Source of the DNA: Suillus spraguei
Taxonomy: Eukaryota; Basidiomycota; Agaricomycetes; Boletales; Suillaceae
DNA: 64,000 nucleotides
Assembly: GCA_016800925.1 (NCBI GenBank)
Contig: JABCPU010000123.1
Location: forward strand, 1-64,000
Reading direction: 5' to 3'
The notes under the pieces are model-generated. The model was not told where the DNA came from and ran no database searches. It saw only the letters and a list, made by a program, of their open reading frames with translations. A program made the translations under genes and the position numbers. Below, one piece after another: positions 53,001-64,000 of the stretch. Numbering within the stretch: the first letter of the stretch is position 1; each line of letters opens with the position of its first letter.

Positions 53001-55374
53001 TTTATCAAAAAATTTAGCTTAGATCATGAACAGACAAAAATATGCTCACATTAAGCCATGATATCCATCTGAGGGCACCTGGAATACTTGCGCGAGGAAT
53101 GGTGTAACCGGTGTACAGGGTAACAAGTAGTACGAAGATGCCGGCTATGGACGTTGCACCAGACTCATCCTTGAAACTGGCCGCGACCATCCTGAAGAAG
53201 GCCTTCATGGTAACAGCCATGGTGAAGACTACCAAGAAAAATATACTGCAGACCAATATCAGTTAATGGCGCTTTAGATAGAGACGCGCGATCACTCACA
53301 AGAACTGGGATGGTGTTCTTTGAAGGTCGACCATAAAGTAAAGAATGACGCAGAAAAAAACTTGACTAATGAACGTGATGGGAATGTCTACCATAGTATG
53401 TGCAAAAGCCTCGATGAAGGGGTAGTACATCGCTGATTTATGGTGGCGTAATATGATAGGTCGCTGGGAGAACAGAGCGGGGATTTCTGCGGTCGCAGAT
53501 ATCACGCCATAGAAAAGAGCGCTACATGACGTCAGATCGTCTGTTCGCATGGCTGAACAAGACACTCACAAGAACAAAACACCTCCCCGAGAGAAAAAGG
53601 CCGAGGTTGCATCAGGCAATCGCAAATAGACTGTGCCCATGATGATAGCTTGGAAGATCTGGGCACTGATTCGTGAAGTGTGGTCAGAACGTGGTTTGAT
53701 GGATATCGTATGAAAGCGCACCATAGTTGTATGACCTGCGCGGACAAGTCACCCTTAATAATTTGCATACGGCGAACCATCACAGCCCTAATTTGCATAG
53801 GGATAGATATGGTAAACGAGTTGTTCTTAGGCGCATGACGGGAATGTTCCATCGCTGCACTCAGCTGGTACGCAGCTTTGCGGTCCTCGCTAACATGAAG
53901 TGCGCGATAATCTTCGATTGCCTGACGATTAAGATGGCCAAGCTGCGACGCCCGGAAATGGGCAGCCATCTCCTGGGCCGTTCTGGGTACTCTGCCTCCG
54001 AACCCTGACCTAATCCTCCGGCCACTTGGATCGGTGACTGATGCGGTGATCAGGGATCGGCGAGCGAGAGATAAAAAAGGCAATAAAACGCACCACCAAC
54101 TAGGAAATCTGCCGTAGTTTGCCTATTTTGGGGCTCATAGCCCATATCGATGAAATATTGACGGGCGGCTTTGGCCGGCCCAAAATAGGCCATTCGACCT
54201 TCAGCGATGACACATACTTTGTCGAAGAGCTGATACAATTGCTCCCCGGCTTGGTAAATGGACACGATAGTAGTTAAACGTGCGTTTTCTGTGCCTAATC
54301 GCAAGGCTTGAACAAACTCGAGTGCGGTAGATGCATCTAGACCGCGAGTGGAGCTAAAAGTGGCAAGTTAACACTGGAACAACCTATCACAGTAAAAGCT
54401 TACTTGTCCCATGCGCCAATCATACTTCTGCTAGACAGTGCCTCTGCAATGGAAACACGCTTCTTCTGTCCACCCGAAACACCACGTATGGTGGCATCAC
54501 CGACGACGGTTTTTCGAATGTGTCGAAGGCCGAAAACTCTAAGGAGAACGTCTAAAAATTCGCTGTTGAATTGCTTCCTTGACTGATTAGCAAAACGGGT
54601 TTGTGGCGTGCGAGTTTTTATGGCAAAAGATAAAGTCTCTTCGACTGTCAAGGTAGGGAAGTGAATGTCATCCTCTGGGCTATAAATGATGTCTCCTCGG
54701 TAATGCTTATTGATATCTTGAGGGCTGAATGAATCGTATGAAACCTCTCCTTCAACAGCATGGTACTCCCCACGCTGGTTGGAGAGCGTCTTAAGGAGGG
54801 TGCTGCATCCTGACCCAGGTTTGCCAAGAACGACTGAAAGAATTAAGTTTCATAGAGTACATGCGGTGAGATTCGGAAATACTCACGTAGCATTTCACCA
54901 GGTGCAACGACACCTTCGAAGCCTGACAATATATCCCGCAAATGGGGATGCCGAAATTCATTAATTGTGTGCAAGATCGAGGTAGGGCTAAATATGGATC
55001 CCATGGTCGGTTGCAGCGATGCTCCTGCACCAAGTCCCACCACACGTAGGTCACTGAACACGACACCGAGCTCACGCCCTCTGATTTCTTGCTCATCACG
55101 TCTATAATTTTTTCAGTCACAACCAACCGTTGACGGAATTGTCCTGAACTTACTTCTTGACAACATCTTTGAGATGTTTTTCGAAGCTGAAATCCTCATT
55201 CCCGATTAAAGTTACAACGGAATTGCCAGGCTGGGGTTGATTAGGAGTTGTCCCAAAGGTGTTATTAACGTCTGGGGCGGGGTCATTGCTGGTAATAGGG
55301 TTGAGCTCATCGTGCAGTGACTGTCCACTTGTACCACTGAAAGAAGCCTGTGGGCTGACCGAAGGGGGGCGCAT
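50064..55374 (-). CDS. Second PDR-type (ABCG) full-size ABC transporter
   Basis: Start ATG at 55374 (MRPPSVSPQ); stop at 50064-50066 after a last exon at 50064-50153. About 20 short introns, about 1,450 residues. NBD1 has [28 protein letters not shown] and [16 protein letters not shown]2 has [26 protein letters not shown] and [15 protein letters not shown]. The membrane halves and the C-terminal Cys-containing extracellular loop (CASDEF ... CQYCPYL) match the first transporter closely, and most introns sit at the same codons. All exons are open. It probably exports lipophilic compounds at the plasma membrane; the substrate cannot be read from sequence. It converges on CDC20. Confidence 0.92.
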
Positions 55375-55433
55375 GCTGAGGAGTCCTGAGTGAAAAAGTG
55401 GGTGTGACTACCATTAAACTAGAAACGGATGGT

Positions 55434-55442
55434 TTTTATATA
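55434..55442 (-). promoter_or_regulatory. TATA box of the second ABC transporter
   Basis: TATATAAAA on the minus strand, about 60 bp upstream of the ATG at 55374. Confidence 0.5.
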
Positions 55443-58400
55443 TGGAACTACTAGCTACATGGTCTAATATCCGAGCTATAGTACACCGGATGAACACAGT
55501 GATTAGTCTTACTGATATCCTGTGTGCTTACATGTCATTGATTTCCCGAATGCCGGAAATCAAAAACGTTACCGGCCGCCCAAACCTGTATCGCCACACA
55601 GCAGCCATATTTGGCAGCCTTCACACATGCACACTTGACAACAGAAGGCTTGCAAATAGCATCAGACCACTTCACCATCACGAATTTCAGAAGTTTCATT
55701 ATGGACCATCCTAAGCTATAAAAATAATACGCAGTCCTCCTTTCGAGTTATAGCATCGGATATACCCTGAACTGTGAATCAATGCTCCAGTTGTCAGACG
55801 TAAAATCCATGATAAAGCTGCACCACTCTGTAGGACTGATAAATTCGTGTTCGACATCTCGGAAAGCAAGTTGGCGCAGCGGCCGGCGGGAATGATGGAG
55901 GCACGCCTCACACCAGAGCATTCGTGGTTCCAGAGCGAGAGGGACAGGAGTCTCCGAGGGCCGAGGTTCCTGCACTGCATTGATGGATAAAAAGAATGGC
56001 GCTCGGTATCTTGTGTTCTTACTAGTATAAGCTATCGTACCTAGCCGTAAAACGAATAATCAGCTTGGATGAGTCCGCAGCCATTATCGTGATTTGACTG
56101 CCTGTGAATTTACGTGGTGAGTATTAGTCGGAATGTTCGAATTTTGCCATATAATCTCGCGACAGGCGGGGGCCATGACTAACGTACTGACCGGTGTTTA
56201 AAAACTCAGCGGGATGGACCTCTCAGGAGTCAGGAAAGCATCTTATCATGAGACAATTACCCAGATTAATATAGTATGAGCACATATGAATCACTCATCA
56301 GTGCTTTTGGGTGAGTTTTTCGACGAATTTGAAACACTCGCAACTTGAACCATGTCTTATTCTTCGTAAACTCCGTCATCGATTTCTGTGAAAGCACAAT
56401 GCTGGTAACATCTTCAAGGTTCTTATGGACACCCTGGCCTCTAAACCACTGTCAAGTGTAATGGCACTGGTGGATCGGCGCCCTGTGACTTTCAATATTA
56501 GATATTTGGTACATGTTCCGTCGCACTTTCAATACTCGCGCACACCGGTATTTCAAAATCTGCAAATAAGGACGTCAGTATGTACATACCGAAACCGACG
56601 ATCGAGTCATATTTTCTTTCAACAGCGACAGCGGAGAACAAATTAAATAGAGAGGTCCGAAGCCACACACTTGCACCATGATTTGGCACAGCATTGTAGC
56701 CCGCCATTGCATGCGAAAAAAAACTGGTAGTTTGTCCTGCTGCAAAAAGACGAAGGGTGGCATAGGTGTCAGAGGATGAAACAAAGTCCGAGAGGGCTAA
56801 CAATTGAAAAGTGCTACGCTGCGATATGAATCTGAAAACCTTCAGATGAAGATTGTGTGAGTAAAGCAAGTACTAAAAGTGACGAAACCTATTAAAATAC
56901 TTCAAAATCAATGTATTTACTTGCTGAAAAATACCTGGTCATATTGATAAATTTGAGTCAACTTGCAACGTCTCCGCCAGGTTTGCCTCAAAATAGATCA
57001 TGTGACCTAGTTATTTTGGGACAAGATACAAGATCCACTGAACTCCCAAAGTACGCCCCCGACAGTCACATGCCGATTCATGAGAGGTGAAATAACAACG
57101 GCGAATTCACACCGACACTTTCGTAGAACACCAATGCCGCCGGCGTATAGCAGACTGATAATATCAACAGTGGTCGATCATTGCCAGTCACCGCCTAGAT
57201 ATTCGGTCTTCGTGCTCCTTTGTGATGGAGAAGGTGCAGGTTGCATCTACGGTGCGAGCATTTTGGTACCTAACGTTGAAGCGACAATTCTTCCATGTTT
57301 GACTTACTGCGGCCCTTCAATGTGATTATGAGTCACAATGTATTCTGGTCCATCGAGAATTGGAATCATGTGTGGTCACAAATTCCTTCGCTGGCTGTAG
57401 TACGATAACGTTATTCAGCTTCGAGATTTACCGCCGATAGCGCAAAACCTGGAATAACTCTGCCAAAGAGTGACGAATTGCAGCATAGCGTATCGGTAGC
57501 GAGAAACACGGAGAAAGAGCAGTGACGTGTAGAGATTAGCCTTGTTATAATTATAGTCAGAAAATTCACAGATTAGAACTGGATGATACATTGCCAATCA
57601 AGACGGGAAGTGGGCTCACCCAACAAGGGTACCTACATATGCAGTTAGCGGACTTCAGGTCCAACGATTCGAACCCCGTAACAGGCTCCACTGCGGTCGC
57701 GACCAATGTGTTGCTCGGAGAGTTCCCGTCCATGCCTTTGAGGGTTAGTGGGTACAAATCATGATTGGAGATCGTACGCACTATGATTCCTTCTCAGCGG
57801 GAGGAGCATTCACGAGTTGCCTCGGAAATTGTTCGGGTTACCACGTTGACATTGGCTCGTTTTCTAGAGATAAGAAATAATTGACGGTATCGGGGAACCA
57901 CCAAATCAACACCAGATGTCATGGATGCAGCGAGCTTCCCAGGCAATATAACCCATGGCATATCGCTTGATTAGAGATTTCACACTGCGAGTGCCGCCAC
58001 GTGAGGAGATTCGTATAGCATTCGAACTATCGAAAGTCGAGTATGCAGCAGACAAAAGTTTCAGCTGGATGCCAGCGCAGACGATCCATTGCACTCAAAT
58101 AAAAATAAAGGCCCCGCCAGTGACCCATGTGGTACGCAAGTGACACTGAAGTTCCGAGGGTAGATGTCATGAGTTCATAGACACACAAAATCATACAATG
58201 ACTGTCACCTATCCTCCATTGTAAATAATGGTACTGAATGCCGAACGTCGACATCGATGGCACCATATTAGCGAGAAATTCCCGATATACAAAACCTGTT
58301 TTTCACGCAAAACACTCGCAGCCAAGACCAACCCTCGGGAATAAAAGTAAACTCACGGGAACTCGTTTACAACAAGCGCTTCGAATATCCACTACGAATG

Positions 58401-61400
58401 GTAAGGCAGCGGTATTGAGAAAAGCAGTAAGTTGCCTTACAAGGGGCACTATGCATTCAATCCCATGACCCATTGAAAACTCTTCGAAGCCGTGGGGAAG
58501 TGAGAGCTTCAGAGTGATTCAGATCAATAGAACGAAGATACCAGTAACAACCGCGGCGTTGTACTAGGACAAGGTTAGAACTTGCGGCAATTTTTCTCAA
58601 GGTGCGCAGGACTCACGAAAACCCAGTTAGTATTCTGCAAGCCGACCTAATGGGAAAAGTAGGCGAACTCCGAATCGAACGATTGAATTAGAATGTTGAC
58701 AACAGAATATGCGACTCAGAGGCTCTGGATAAAGGATCACAAGGTATAGTTTTTTTCTGACGAAGCATGATAGGACGCCAGAGAAGTAGACTTGTGCTTC
58801 AGATATGGTAGTCCTCAGATGAATTATATCCGAGGCCTGAGGAATAGCTGAGCCGTGAGGTAGCATCTGGATGAGATCCAAGATTGAGCTCAAAGCGAAA
58901 GCCTAGCGACAAATCTATCAATACAGCCTCCTCTGTGTCGTACTGTCCGTTGGTGTCTTTAACCTGCTTGCTAACCAGGTTGTCTTCCGTAGATTCTGCA
59001 GGGTACCGGAGAAAATCAATGATCGTGTCGGATGAATCGATGATAGCCGACACGTTCTAAGTTATCTCCGCAGAGAAGGATGCCTAGGCTACAGTGCCCT
59101 CGAACAAAATGATTTCTATACTGCCGGGGCCCGGGGTCGAGTAGCGTTAACAGGGAAAGTTGTGACAAGTGGAGTCATGGATCAAGTACGTAAAGACAAA
59201 GCACTGCGCGGCAATGCCCGCACTAGTTGTTTAGTAAGTCCGAATATGCTCCGAATCCCCTCAACGAGATGCTCAGGCACAATGAATATCCCCTGTGGCA
59301 GTTTCATTGCAACCTACTGTCTTTTAGCCGACTTCGCTATCCCTTGGACTCTCTCGTCGGTGTGTTTCGTCACTTTGACCCTGCATCTATTGTATCCAGG
59401 ATCTTTTCAGCGAAGACGCCTTCCCGCATCCTCGAGTGTTGGATGAGGCCCTTCGTTCGCCCCCTAGGTGCGTGACCCGGGTCAACACCCAACCGGGTAC
59501 CAAGAGGCCTAGTACCCGTATGTCAGAGCACGAGTCAACCCGTGGGTGCCGGTGAGTGTCATATTTTGCGAAATACATGTGCTGAGCAACGAAATAAAGT
59601 ATGTACGAAGCTTAGTCTGAGTCAATACTCTTTGAACTTTCCCTTTCCCGAGGCCTTGCATCTGCCCTTCATCTGCATTATTAATGTGATAGCACTGAGA
59701 TCATTCATGAGAGGTATGTTGTACCATGATCCGACGGCCATCTGAGCTTCAAAGGTTTGCGAACTGACACTATGCTGCTCTGAGGTGGTTGACTTGAAGA
59801 CGGCCACCTGAAAAAGCCCGCTCAACATCAACCGAGGAAGATACCTTCACACCACTGCACTGAGGCTCACTGTGTATGCGATTATCCCGATGATTAGCCG
59901 CTTCAGAGGACTGGTAGGAATGTTATTTTGTTTTATATGCCATTGCATGACAATACATGTAGAGCAATCCTTTGTTTTCGTCACTAAGACAGTACATTAC
60001 GACGTAATGCCCCCCCACAATCAACCCTGGACTCATCAGTTTTCTTTATGACGCACTTTATTATCATCCCGCGATATTTACCGGTGCTGAGACCTTATAT
60101 CCTCGGTCTCGTGTCTGCATCACCGCTCCTGTTTCTTGTGCCATCCTTTGTTCACGGGTTGTATTTCATTTGATGGGTCTGCTGTTGTGATCACACGTGT
60201 CTGTTCCACTCTCGTTCTCTCATTTGAAGAGCGCAGGTTATTGTTTTTTTGTTTCCCTCAGGAATCGGACTCAGACAACTCAGACAGCCGGTAGAAGAGC
60301 CAATCGGGCAATCATGTGGAATGAGCACGCTGGGCATGATACATGTATGTTTTTTCCCCTGTACTTAGAAGCCAAGTTCGCTTATACACGTGACGAACGC
60401 CTGCTGACACCGTTGGTTGTTGTTCGGTGTTTGCAGCCTACTCATACCGCTGAATCTGCACGGTCTCTGATTGTCCGTCAGTGTAGACTGTCTATTGAGA
60501 CGGTCCTCCATTCTGGCCACTCCTACGGTCTATTTGCAAATTGCCCATCATTTCATAAGCCAGGCTTTTTCGCAGGGATTTTTCTGGATTTACGGTTCCA
60601 TCGCGTTTCCATACCAAAAGTGTGACTCACAACATGATAGGAATAAATGGATAACCGCAAGGCGGTGGCTTAGTCGGGGATTGGCGGCTCGAAAGTTGGC
60701 CGCCGTCTCAAACTACCAATGAAAAGAATTCCACTAAATTTATTTTGCAACATATATGCAACTTTCCATTCTAAATATAAAACAAGAGAAAATATTTGTG
60801 AGTGAGATATGTAACAGGCGCTCCAGAGCCATCTATCTTTTGACAGATCTGAGTGATGGATGTCAATGATGGAGCATAGTTGACACTGGTCAGATCAGTG
60901 GTTTCAAGGAGGCTCGGCCGCCATCATGATCTATACGCAAGAAAAAATTTTCCTACAATTTAAATGTACGATATATGTAATATCCTAAATATAAAACAAG
61001 AAGTAAATGGATAGAAGCCGGAAGAGCGGTAGCGAAGTTGGGGATTGGCGGTTTGGCCTTCGCCGTCCCAATGAATACGAGTGTATACGTAGTGGAAAAA
61101 TTCTCTCCAAATTGATATGTATAACATATATGCAACTCTCCGTTCATTCATCACACGTGAAACGAAAGTATGTTGACAGATCCGGGCCTGATAATCGATG
61201 AATGACGGAACTTAGTGGTTTCAAGTTGACTCGGCCGCCACTATGATCCATACACAACGAAAAAGTTCCTCCAATTGATATGTACGGCATAAGTAACATC
61301 CTAAACATAAAACAAGGGAGAATGCAGCGGGCAAGACCAGCGGAGTCGGGGATTGGCCGCCACTACAAAATATACACAACGAAAAAAATCCTCCAATTGA

Positions 61401-62237
61401 TATGTACAATATATGAAACCATCCATCCGTCCTAAATATAAAACAAAGAGGAAATATGAGTAAAATATGTGACAGCGGCTCTAGAGCTATCTATCTTTTG
61501 ACAGATGCGGATGAATAATGGATCGCAAGTGGAGTAGGAGCGCCTGGTGGTGACAGTGATCCCGAGACAGATGAAACACTCGTGGGATGGGATAGAATGG
61601 GATGGGAAACGGCTAGGTGAAAGCGGGTGGGCACGGAGCATGCAGGCAGTCCAGGCGAGATGCAAAGAGACACGGTCCTGCAGCAGCATAAGATAAAAGC
61701 GCTATAAATCAAAATCAAAAATTTCAGGTTCCACATGTGTTCCAGGCCTATTATGAAAATCCTGTGATTAAAGAGATTCTGTCCACGTCCATGGCATGAT
61801 AATAAGGAAGGTAGAGATGAAACGCCAGGCCCCGAAAAAGGAAATATTTGAAAGGTTCAGGTCCAGAAATGTGTACGTTGACGTTGTTGATGCTCCGCGT
61901 GAAGATAGGGTGAATCGTTGAGGAGGGTGTGGTCGGTTCGTCGAGTAGTCGATCTTCGAGGCGTGTCTCGAGGCGTGCGTCAGAAGAACACGGCACCACG
62001 ATGCCCGCGAGGCTGACAGAGTTTCTCGACTCTCAGGCACCAGAGCACACTATAAACCAGAACCGCCCATCCAACCTCCCTTGGATCATAATTTGATGCA
62101 CACGGCCTCCAACCATTAATCATGATCCTGATGTGCCCATCACCTCACACCATCTCACCTCCGATCACCATTACACCATCCTGAAACCGAGGTTAACACT
62201 CCGACCTTACAAAAGGAAAATGAACACTTCTCACCAC
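55443..62237. other. 6.8 kb with no recognised gene
   Basis: Reading frames here are all under about 145 codons, fall on both strands and show no recognisable domain. Some minus-strand pieces (58627-59053, and 56498-56869) have coding-like composition but I could not join them into a gene. A diverged direct-repeat block lies at 60660-61510. No LTR ends or long TIRs were seen. It may hold an unrecognised, intron-rich or decayed gene. Confidence 0.4.
60660..61510. repeat. Diverged direct repeats, unit about 300-360 bp, three copies
   Basis: GGGGATTGGCGG appears near 60676 and 61038, with a variant near 61343. CCTAAATATAAAACAA-type blocks occur near 60770, 60985, 61300 and 61432. GTGGTTTCAAG...CTCGGCCGCCA occurs near 60898 and 61218. 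ATCTATCTTTTGACAGAT occurs near 60831 and 61488. The shared order shows tandem duplication followed by strong divergence. Confidence 0.75.
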
Positions 62238-64000
62238 TCACAACGCAACACCAATCCCACTAGGCCTAACAGCACTTGGCACCCTCATCCTGCTCCCCGC
62301 AGGACCTGAGGACGAGCGATACACCATCCCTGTTCCTGTCCGTGACTTTGGCCTATCTCCATTCCCTATCCCCATATTGCCAACACTCCCCGAAGAACCA
62401 GGCATCACAAGCGTGCGCATCACAGGTGCTACAGGCAGAATTGGCGTGTGCGATTGCGTCAAGGGAGACTGCGGCTGCGGCTGCGACTGCGTACGTTTAA
62501 GTTGATCATGCACGTTCCGGTTATACGTCAGTACTCCCCCTAGCCGTAGGGGCTGTTCGCCTGGCTGGAGTCGTTTGAGTGTGCGCTGAAGGGGGCTCTG
62601 GGTGCCACTTTCTCTTGGGTTTGGAGCATTGTCTCGGGGTTTTGAGATAGGGACAGTGATGCTGCTGATGTTTCTAGGGTTTGTGAAGTCACTCTCTTTG
62701 AGGTCGGTGAGGCTGCTGTCTCTCGTGCTTGCACTCATGAATGGGACAGAAGACACAGCCCCACTGTGACCGCTTTGTCCTGCTAAAGACGGACTAGGTG
62801 TCGACAACGAGGTGTTAAATGCAGATGGGTGGGGGCTGATCGAGGGTCGGGAGGTGCTCAGCAACGATCGGGGGACACCGCTGGACGGTCGGGGGACACC
62901 TCCTAACGAAGGTCTCGGAGCACCACCCAACGAAGGTCTCGGTACACCACTCAGCGAAGGGCGTGGCATCCCCGCCCCAGCCTCACCACCAGTATTAACC
63001 CTAAGCCTCCCATTGCCCAACTCCACAGACCCAAGACTGGATGCGCTCGAATACGTCCTCAACCTCGAAAGCGAAGGCGGATATTTTTTCGGCGTCAAAG
63101 GAAGCGGAGGAAGCGATTTATCGATGTTGCATGATGATGGTGTTGATGAGCGAGATGGTGGGCGTGTTATGCCTGACGAAGGGTTAGGACGCGTCTCCGA
63201 GAAGGCTACGGGGCTCTGGGGGGTCGCAGGGAAGGGAAGGGACAATGAGGAAGTAGAAGCGGTGCTTGAGCCATTACCAGTCCCACCCATCTCGAGTCCA
63301 CTAGAACTCGACCCTACACTATCGCGAAAGTCTGCACGGGTGGGGGTCACGCCCTGCATTCCATCTTCTAGTGGGAATGGGACTCGGGGATTGTCGTCTT
63401 TATGTTTGTGATGGCGGGGTTTGGGGCGGGAGGTAAAAGGCTTAGTTCTGGGAGGGAGGCTTTTGGAGAATGGTCCGCCAAGGATGAAGCGCCCATCATC
63501 TGTGTGTGCAAAGTCGTCTACTCGAATGGCGCGTCCAAATTCATCGACTTCTTCTTCACTCTCTTCTTCACGAAGGATCGAATGGGAGATGCTACGTGAG
63601 AGGGGGTGTGGGGAGCGGAGGGAGGAGTAAGATTTGGACGTGGATACGGATGTGGCGGATGAGCGTCGGGAGAGGTTTAGGGCTGAGAGACGGCGTGTGA
63701 GTGGTGAGGGGGCGTCTTCGTCTTCGCTGTTTGGTGTGTTAGTATTTGGAATTGGATATGAAGATAAGAAGGAGAAGGAGCGACGAATTACAAATATGTG
63801 TTAATGCCACTGATCTTCGACGAGGCGGTGTCTAGGTGCAAAACGCCGTCCCTGGCACAACGGAACCGACATAACACCAAGAAGCGAACATGTAAGGGGA
63901 TAAAAGCGCGAGGGATCGGGCCCAAGGACAGGCGATGCCTTGAAACCAAGACCGCCACTGTAAAGCAAGATGAAGGCTCACCTATCACTCCATCCCAAAC
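62238..64000 (-). CDS. Ser/Pro-rich protein of unknown function, 5' part outside the window
   Basis: The 3' exon is 62238-63726, preceded by a 65-bp intron (63727-63791) with branch-like TACTAAC and an AAACAG acceptor. The upstream exon starts at 63792 and runs towards the window edge (it contains LDTASSKISGINTYF at the join). The visible product is over 500 residues, low-complexity and basic in places. It holds a short folded-looking segment (EEVDEFGRAIRVDDFAHTDD then GRFILGGPFSKS) and a run of imperfect GVPRPSLGG repeats near 62830-62970. No domain recognised. The frame is open for nearly 1.5 kb, which supports a real gene. Confidence 0.65.

Noticed and set aside
57640..57700. GTTCGAATC-like T-loop on the minus strand, possible tRNA
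   Set aside because: The stem around the loop does not pair and no acceptor or anticodon arms can be drawn.
58640..58700. Second GTTCGATTC-like T-loop motif
   Set aside because: Same problem: no paired T-stem or cloverleaf.

Overview
This window looks like nuclear DNA of a filamentous basidiomycete, probably an Agaricomycete. The host genes carry many short introns (about 48-65 bp, GT...AG). The transposons are of types common in that group: chromodomain Ty3/gypsy, Plavaka-like, PIF/Harbinger-like with SANT-type partners, and Tc1/mariner. No genus can be named from the sequence alone. There are no prokaryotic signatures, no rRNA, no convincing tRNA and no CRISPR array.

Layout: bases 1 to about 38,000 are a transposon graveyard whose insertions can be unpicked one inside another from exact or CpG-decayed target-site duplications (TSDs). 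A Tc1-like element (1515-3125) lies at the left. A 289-codon gene of unknown function (minus strand, 3357-14697) is split by a C-family LTR (3409-13823). That LTR contains a solo B-family LTR (3474-12489), which in turn contains a full chromodomain gypsy element (A family, 4224-11861); the C LTR also holds a second, solo A LTR (13026-13500). Divergently, a Plavaka-like transposase relic (plus strand, 14927-28395) is interrupted twice: by a C LTR carrying a solo B LTR (15718-17258), and by a reversed B LTR (19022-28077). The reversed B LTR contains a chimeric retroelement (19330-24720) and a Harbinger element (24877-27807), which itself holds a solo A LTR. Further right are a B LTR inside a B LTR (28456-31058) and a second Harbinger-like element (31260-36814) broken by a C LTR.

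From 39 to 55 kb the DNA is host-like and intact: a bacterial-type 3-carboxy-cis,cis-muconate cycloisomerase/adenylosuccinate lyase-like gene, a PDR-type ABC transporter, a small single-pass membrane protein, CDC20, and a second PDR transporter on the opposite strand. The two transporters are paralogues that face each other across the CDC20 interval. From 55.4 to 62.2 kb I recognise no gene, only a diverged direct-repeat block. At the right edge a Ser/Pro-rich protein gene on the minus strand runs out of the window.

Most unusual: the C/D-family LTR insertions all leave 4-bp TSDs that, after allowing CpG decay, centre on CG, whereas the A and B families leave ordinary 5-bp TSDs. One of these insertions (19330-24720) is a single event by its TSD and flanks, yet it carries two different LTRs, a gag-like gene, an antisense gene with an exact Zn2Cys6 cysteine pattern, and about 28 copies of the hexamer GCGGTA. 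Zn2Cys6 proteins bind CGG triplets, so a self-targeting regulator is a testable idea.
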